From Dermacentor variabilis (Eukaryota; Arthropoda; Arachnida; Ixodida; Ixodidae), in the NCBI RefSeq assembly GCF_050947875.1, contig NC_134576.1, positions 55,928,255 through 55,992,254 on the forward strand: DNA of 64,000 nt, given 5' to 3'. Shown here one piece after another: positions 58,040-64,000 of this stretch (positions are counted from its first letter, which is position 1; every line of letters starts with the position of its first letter). A model generated the notes under the pieces. That model ran no database searches, was not told where the DNA came from, and saw only the letters and a list, made by a program, of their open reading frames with translations. The translations under genes and the position numbers were made by a program.

Positions 58040-58240
58040 GTCGGCAAAGAATGAATGAGTGCTTTATTTGACAGGATTAAAGTGTTGCAGTAGCTGCGTG
58101 GGTGGGAGGCGATAGACAGATCTACTCGCGGTATAGATCCACCACTTCCACGTCCCTGCGCAGGACGTCGTCCTGCAGGCCAGGCTGGGAGCTGCTTAAA
58201 GCAGCCCCCCACAGCTGCACACTCTTAAGGCCGGGGGGGG
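58040..58240 (-). repeat. Probable LINE 3' end with poly(A) signal
   Basis: The minus strand reads LWGAALSSSQPGLQDDVLRR, DVEVVDLYRE and a stop, then a short UTR with AATAAA (reverse of TTTATT near 58060) and CATTCATTC. A coding C-terminus ending shortly before AATAAA fits the end of an RNase H-type LINE. The family cannot be fixed from this little sequence. A poly-G run at 58233-58245 flanks it. Confidence 0.4.
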
Positions 58241-58245
58241 GGGGG

Positions 58246-59269
58246 AGGGAGGTGGTCGGTGTATTCCAGAAGTATGTTGTTAAAGTTAGCATAAGGGGCT
58301 GTGCAAGGACAATAGCTGGGCTGAACGCCTAAAGAAGTCGGTTTCGACAAGGACGGACGTGATTAGAGAAAGCAGTAATAGCGAAAAAGAGTAGTGGCTA
58401 TTCCGTAAATTCGTTCAGTATAGCACAGGCTTAAAAAAGTTGTAAGTACATATGATGTTAATGTTGCTTTCACTGCTCCCTACAAACCAGGTAAGATATG
58501 CGCTGCCGTGCAGAGGAAGAAGGAGCAGCTTAAAGGGCAAACAAAAAGAACAGATATTTGTCCACTGAAGCACAATAAGAACAACTGTTTTACTGACTGT
58601 CGTATGGGTGTGGTTTATGAAATTCTCTTTAGCTGTGGCCAGTTCTAAGTACGGAAAACGGGGCGGCGTATCAACCAGGCTAATAAAACATAAAAGGTCG
58701 TTAACCGGTGGATCGCCTTCTAATCTTTCCCTACGTTGGCAAGATTGTAACTGCGCGCCAGAGTTAGATGAATGCGCGATATTGTACAGGCATAAGAATG
58801 AAGTTTTGCGTCTCATGGCAGAGGCATGGCATATCTATAATGGTGGAAATGGCTGCGTGAGTCCGCCTTCGATTACTTAACATAAGGAAGAGATTAATTT
58901 CTCACATAGACTGGCACATGTACCCGCCTGACACGTGGTGATACCATTCCAGAGCTTGCGCAGATGAGTTTTGTGTCTTCTTTTTTTTTCGCCTCAGTGC
59001 TCTCTTGAGTTGATAGTCGGCGTTCATGTTGTCCTCTTCTCTACTCTTGTGTCCTGTCTGCACGCCTCACCTCTTTTTTTTAATAATGCATCCTTACCGA
59101 CCATCTCAACTTTCTGTCGTTCTAAGGGATCGAGAAATCGGATTCAGGAGTAATGGAATAGTAATGATGTGCGTCTGCAGTTCTATCGCAGGATTTCTAA
59201 TTCCCTTTAGTGGGGACGAATGAGAGGGGGTAAAGTGCGCGAAGATCAATTGTAGGGTTGGCAGATGTC
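58246..59269. other. No gene recognised
   Basis: Minus frame 58415-58816 (133 codons) and plus frame 58608-58880 overlap and neither shows a motif. Nothing supported. Confidence 0.35.
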
Positions 59270-60265
59270 GTGGTATGTAATGAGCCTATCACGTGAGGCG
59301 CCGGCGTCAGCCTGGCCTTTTGTTGTCTGTGCCCGTTCCGTGAAACTTAGGGCGCAGGCATGGGCGCTTCGTTGCCTTACAGGCCCTCAGCACTGGAGCC
59401 CAAACGAGTGTGACATCTTACTGAACTGCGGATTTGAGTGCGATTCTTCCAGCCAGTCTGCCGGTAAACTCAGCTCCATGGTTGTGCATGGCTGATCGAG
59501 AATCGCCGATGACAGTGGAGGCTGAGGGAATAGAGGGAGCCAGTGCTATGGATGTCTCTTCTGCCTGCTCTGAGACGGGGCTGCATATGGAGGCCGTAGG
59601 CACGAGCTGGCGTTTTGGAGATACTGCCGTGAGGGCGAATTTATCGGGGTGTGAGGGGCATCCTGCGGCGTCAACGTATAGTGTAATGTGTAATAATGGC
59701 GGTGCAGTGCTCGCACCCGAGCCACTCTCCGAATAGAGGTTTACTGTGGGTGCATGTTCCGGAGAAGCGGCAGTACATACAATTCACCTCGGAGCTCACT
59801 CTGCAGAGGAACTTTAGTTGTAAGTTGGAAGGGAGGGTTAATGTCAAGGTAAGGGAAGGTTAATGCATACTTGGAAAAGTATGCATCTTCCGGCAGTGGA
59901 GTTTGCGAGTCTGAGATTGCGTTATGGTCTCCGGTGTCAAGAAATCGTTCTGTGGATGTTCGCATGGGAGATGGGGCGCAAGTTATCGGGGTCCATGTGT
60001 TTGCTCGGTTTTGGAATGAAGGTAACCCTGGCGTCTCTCCATTGCTTGGGGAGGGTTCCCGTCGCCAAGCATTCGCTAATGTATTTTGTGAGTGCAGCAA
60101 CTGCTTGGCCTGTCGAAGTTACGGAGCATGTTATTAGACAACTGATCAGGCACCGATGCCAACGTTGCTTTCAGGTTGGCCATAGCGTCTGCAACCTCAG
60201 CCTCCGCAATCGGGGCGGGCAGTTCCAGGTTGCGAGATCCAGCGAAATTTACGTGGGATCCGTGC
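59270..60265 (-). pseudogene. LINE-B remnant, copy 2 (RT start and RNase H)
   Basis: On the minus strand 60265 downward encodes the RT lead-in (ANLKATLASVPDQLSN, LPKQWRDARVTFIPKPSK, DPDNL). The RT core is then missing and an RNase H-like region follows: LYVDAAGCPSHPDKFALTAV (first Asp), QAEETSIALAPSIPSASTVI (Glu) and GDSRSAMHNHGA (second Asp), about 59690-59490. A segment resembling RT has therefore been deleted internally. Several stops. It extends copy 1 of the block, which is cut by the window edge. Confidence 0.65.
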
Positions 60266-61255
60266 AGAGTTAGTGCAAAATATCCGCTAAGGTTCTACCT
60301 GGTCGGAAACCATTGTGCAGTTCCGCCGCACACAACTTTTCTCCACCCAATTCGCTAGTTCTAATTTTACGGCTTGCAATGCCATTCTATATGTCACCAA
60401 CATTACTGTAACTGGCCTGTACAATTCTTTTTATCATTATCACCCTTACCTTTGTAGATGAGTTTTATCTAGCTTTCGTGCCATCCATCCATAATCTTCG
60501 TTTTTATCACTTGCTCTATGACATTGGTAAGTAGTGCCTTGTTCTTTGGACTGAGGTTTCGGTTAGCTGTGGTGGGACTTCATGAGGTTCTGCGGTGATT
60601 TATCAGGGACATTTCGTTTTCCTTCTTCTAGTAAATGCTTTCTATTTGGCTTCTCTGTTGTTGGTGGATCTGTTTGTGTCTTAACTACGCTTTGCTTCAT
60701 GCCGAAGTTATCCCAGATAACGTCTGTGAAGTACCGCAGCACGTCGTTAGAAGATGTTACCGTTTTCATTCTAATAGCTGCTTGCGAACATTTCGTTGGA
60801 GCTGCGAGTGTTCTTAAATGGTTCTAGCAGGTTTTTGCTTCTCCTTTGTCTCTTTGGCGAATGTTATGCGCGAAGCATTCTCGTACTCATTTAATTTTAT
60901 CCTGCTCGAGCTCTCTCGTCACTCTTTCTTTCGTGGTATTTGTTCCATCTAAGAAGCATCCCTTCTTTGTGAATTTTCAGCTATTTGGCTTCTCGATGAT
61001 CCTAAGGCACCTGCTTACGTTCTTCAGTAGTTTATTTCTTTGTTCCACTCTTACATCGTTTGCTTTTTCTAACCCAGCATTTTTTTTTTTTTTGCCCTCC
61101 GTGTCTTATAGCATGACGGATAAATTCTACCAACTTCTTATATTGCTTGACTGTCGTAGCAAACGCTTCCGACTACTTGTTTCGGTTTTTTGCGATCTCT
61201 GTTGTTCGCGTTTCATTGATTTAGAAATTCTGGTGCTATGAATGCGTGTATTGCG
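60265..61255 (-). mobile_element. Inverted 5' half of LINE-A, copy 2
   Basis: Same content as 250-1240: KHLLEEGKRNVPDK (frame 60563-60769, minus), the IYKGKGDNDKK block and HNGFRPGRTLADILH. Differences from copy 1 are scattered substitutions. Not functional. Confidence 0.65.
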
Positions 61256-62069
61256 TTAAAATGTTCCAATTTTTTTGTGTTAATGTTTTAAGGTTTACTC
61301 ATCATTTTGCCCGCATAACGCGGCAATTCCTCTTGGCTGCGCAGAAATGAGCCTGCGTCATCAGCCGCGGTGTGTGTATGGGTTGGTAAATATTTGGCAA
61401 TGTGTCTGTATTCAGTCGACATGAACCAGCTCCTGTGAACTGTCAACGTGAATGGGAAGTAAAAGATAACACGGTCAACGTAATGAAACCCCAAAACTTC
61501 TGAGCATTTCTTCAGGATTCAGAATCGTTGTCATGCATTTCAAGTCTAGCAAACTTCAAATAACTGTACTGTGTCTATGTTTGACTCCTGCATGAGGGCA
61601 ATGACCTCGCTCAACGTAGTAATCACTGCGATTGGTAAACCAGCATGATTGATGTAAGCTTCGTGGTTCGCCATGGCCTTCTGCACTGTAAGGCATGATA
61701 TTCAAAGCGTATTGCGAAGACAGAGATAATCCGGCAACCATTTGTGAGAAAAAAGTTCCCTAAAATGGGTGAGTGCTTTCTGAAGCACCCTATGCAAACG
61801 AGTGAAAAAAATAAGTTCGATGACCCTTAACCACTTATGAGTTGTGAAAATGGTAGTACTAAGGTCCATTTGAACGCCGCTAAGCATTCCTTTGGGTATT
61901 CTACTGCGATTGATGTTTGCAAGCTTTCCTGTGGGTTATCTTATTGAGATTCGCGATTAAATTGGGGCGGGATATCATTTTTTTAGCGTTTATACGTTAG
62001 CATGTTGGCGTTAGCGTCAATACCGGAAACCATTAGACGCTATTGATGAGATATCAGGAGTATTTCTTT

Positions 62070-62318
62070 TCACGCAGTGCGTTCTCTAATGCGTACGGGG
62101 AGAGTCAAGCTGACGATGTCTTCATCCGCGATGTCTTCATCGTAGGACAGGTAGAGGTCGCGTGTGTAATCTTCGCGTCTCAACGGTCCTGATGTGGTTG
62201 GCAGCTGCGGGTTGGGGTGGATTTGGTTGACGGCGCACGCTACTATGTCGGGATATTGTAGCGGTTCGTAGCACGTCTCGTGCGGAACTCTGCTTGCCTC
62301 CTCACTCTTTTGCCGCAC
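62070..62318 (-). other. Small minus-strand ORF, copy 2
   Basis: 82 aa; matches the frame at 2025-2303 except for a few substitutions (for example YDEDIADEDIV for DDEDIADEDIV, and R to P near QYRDIV) and a different C-terminus. Unrecognised. Confidence 0.15.
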
Positions 62319-62729
62319 TTTCCTCCTTCGTCGTCGTCTTCATGCTGCCGCTGTACCCTCTCCCCATGCTTTCCTCCTCGCGCTGTCTTCGCTATCGCAG
62401 TCTTTCATCCTACGCTCGTTCGTTCTGGCGGTTACGTCGACGCTCAACGCAGGAACGGGAAGCCCATGCGAAGAGGTACCGTTTATAAGTAGACGCATAT
62501 TGTTTACAATCGATCAAAGCCGCCACCAGTTGATTTGTGGTGATACAAGTCAACATATTATGAGATTGCAAATGGCTTTCTATGCTGTCAATGAAGAATT
62601 TGTAAACAATTGAAGGAAATATACAGCTGACACGCCTTGAGCCAGCTACTTTCTGATCGTGAAGCTTATCAAACCGATAGAGGAAGCCCGCCAAAATTGA
62701 AAAATATCGTCACTAACTATCCGCCCGCA

Positions 62730-62895
62730 TCGAAAAGCAGCGCCCTCAAACATCCTCTACAGGAGTTGGTGGGCGCACTCTTTCCAGGAAGCATCAACAA
62801 TAAGTTACAAGCACTCTTATCATCACGAAGGCACCGCGCTGTTCCTGTCGGGGTGGTAATTGCTTTTTAGCCTGCTTGAGGGCGCTGCTTTTCGA
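62730..62895. repeat. Perfect 20-bp inverted repeat, copy 2
   Basis: Arms TCGAAAAGCAGCGCCCTCAA (62730-62749) and its exact reverse complement (62876-62895), enclosing 126 bp. LINE-A homology begins within ten bases of the right arm. Confidence 0.85.
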
Positions 62896-64000
62896 TAAGA
62901 GCTTTTGAGAGAGATTTACCTAGAAAATACCGTTTGCGTTGAATGGGAAGGGATGAGGAGCGAGGAGAAAGTTGATATCAACAAGGGGCTGAGGCAGGGG
63001 TGCCCTTTATCCCCGCTCTTGTTTATGATGTACATGGTGAGGATGGAGAGGACGCTAGAAGGAAGTAATATCGGGTTTATTCTCTCATACAAACAGGGAG
63101 GTACAGAAATAGAGCAGCAACTCCCAGGTTTATTTTATGCGGACGACATTGTGTTGCTAGCTAACAAGCAAAGTGATTTGCAACGTCTGGCTAATATCTG
63201 TGGACAGGAAGGCAACGATTTAGGTTTGAAATTTAGTGTTAGGAAATCAGGGGTTATGGTATTCAATGAAAACAATGAACAGACAGTGGAGATACAGGGC
63301 CAAGAAATACTTCGGGTAACAGAATATAAATACCTCGGTATACGGATAAACGAAGGCAATGGATATATGGAAACACAGGAAAAAACCATAACAGTAAAGG
63401 TGAAGAGAAATGCATCCATAATGAAGCCCAGAGCGCTATGGGGATACAATAGGTACGAGGTCCTCCGAGGTATGTGGAAAGGTGTAATGGTTCCTGGATT
63501 TACTTTTGGAAATGCGGTTGTTTGCTATAAATCAGGGGTACAATCAGGACTCGACGGGAACCAAAGGTCAGTGGGTCGCCTCGCATTGGGCGCTCACGGG
63601 AAGACTACAAATGAAGCGGTGCAGGGTGATATGGGCTGGACTAGTCTTGAAGTGAGGGAAGCTCGCAGTAAAATTGAGTATGAAGAACGGCTGAGGAATA
63701 TGGAAGAAAGTAAATGGGCTGGGAGAGTGTTCAGGTATCTGTACAGGAAAAATATTGATTCACAGTGGAGGAAAAGAACTAGGAAGCTTACCAGCAAGTA
63801 TGCGGCCTGTAGGGTGGACAACACAGTAACAAAGAAGGTCAAGCGGAAAGTCAGAGAGGCTGAATTAATCTCATGGGTGGCGGCAATAGAAAAAAAAACC
63901 TGCCATGAGTAACTACTCAGAAGGAAAAAAACGAAATTAGGAAAGAAACTATTTATGATAACTCAAAGCGAAGCTCATTACTTTTCGAAGCGAGATCGGG
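62896..64000 (+). mobile_element. LINE-A reverse transcriptase, sense 3' half, copy 2 (YADD intact)
   Basis: The ORF at 62905-63912 (335 aa) corresponds to 2914-3948. It has GLRQGCPLSPLLF and an intact FYADDIVLL catalytic box, then LGLKFSVRKSGVMVFNE and YKYLGIRINEG, then LALGAHGKTTNEAVQG. The frame ends early because an A-run has nine A where copy 1 has eight (about 63891-63899), giving a different C-terminus (KKTCHE). The rest of the 3' end lies beyond the window. Lacks the 5' half in sense, so not autonomous as it stands. Confidence 0.88.

Larger units (their letters stand above)
60015..64000. repeat. Composite duplicated block, copy 2
   Basis: Colinear with 1-4020. See copy 1 for the content. 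It runs off the right edge of the window, so its right end is unknown. Its left limit may lie upstream of 60015, because copy 1 is cut there by the window start. Confidence 0.9.

Noticed and set aside
1..64000. Bacterial or symbiont origin of the window (operons, CRISPR, insertion sequences)
   Set aside because: Spliced gene, poly(A) signals, SINEs, LINEs and LTR elements throughout; no array of spaced direct repeats and no tightly packed same-strand genes.

Overview
This window looks like chromosomal DNA of a hard tick (Ixodidae) or a close chelicerate. It is intron-rich, gene-poor and packed with decayed transposable elements. The evidence is spliceosomal junctions, AATAAA poly(A) signals, a tRNA-derived SINE of the kind described in ixodid ticks (Ruka-like), several LINE families, a Penelope-like element and Ty3/gypsy elements. 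There is no operon structure, no ribosome-binding-site pattern, no rRNA and no CRISPR array. Element family names come from recognising protein motifs; no database search was possible.

Host gene. I find one convincing host gene. A Gln/His/Ser/Pro-rich coding exon ends at a GT donor (6840/6841). The next recognised coding exon begins after a good polypyrimidine-AG acceptor (19110/19111) and carries about 690 codons of leucine-rich repeats (RNI/NLRC3-like, no NACHT domain seen). The two join in frame (phase 2) across a 12.3 kb intron that holds a dead gypsy integrase and a dead RNase H-type LINE, both on the minus strand. Two poly(A) signals follow the stop codon.

Duplicated ends. Bases 1-4450 and 60015-64000 are two direct copies of the same composite block. 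Each holds the end of one LINE (minus), the inverted 5' half of a second LINE (minus), about 1.6 kb of unrecognised DNA with a conserved small ORF, a 20-bp inverted repeat, and the sense 3' half of the second LINE (plus). The second copy keeps the YADD catalytic motif; the first has DADD. The window ends inside the second copy.

Middle. 22.6-25.9 kb is a composite repeat around a SINE that was split by a 1.63-kb terminal-inverted-repeat element. 26.4-33.4 kb is a complete but dead LTR retrotransposon with Ty3/gypsy-type proteins in the order gag-protease-integrase-RT-RNase H (Gmr1-like). A short LINE tail has landed in its integrase. 37-38.2 kb is a Penelope-like remnant on the minus strand. 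40.8-42.7 kb is a CR1-like endonuclease split by an RTE-like LINE. 43.6-47.7 kb holds two more composite-repeat copies and a third copy of the duplicated LINE. 50.1-52.3 kb has two broken THAP-domain remnants. 52.7-54.3 kb is the fourth composite-repeat copy. 57.6 kb has an intact-looking SINE.

Apart from the LRR gene, almost everything recognisable is mobile-element debris at different stages of decay, often nested, which gives relative ages for several insertions.
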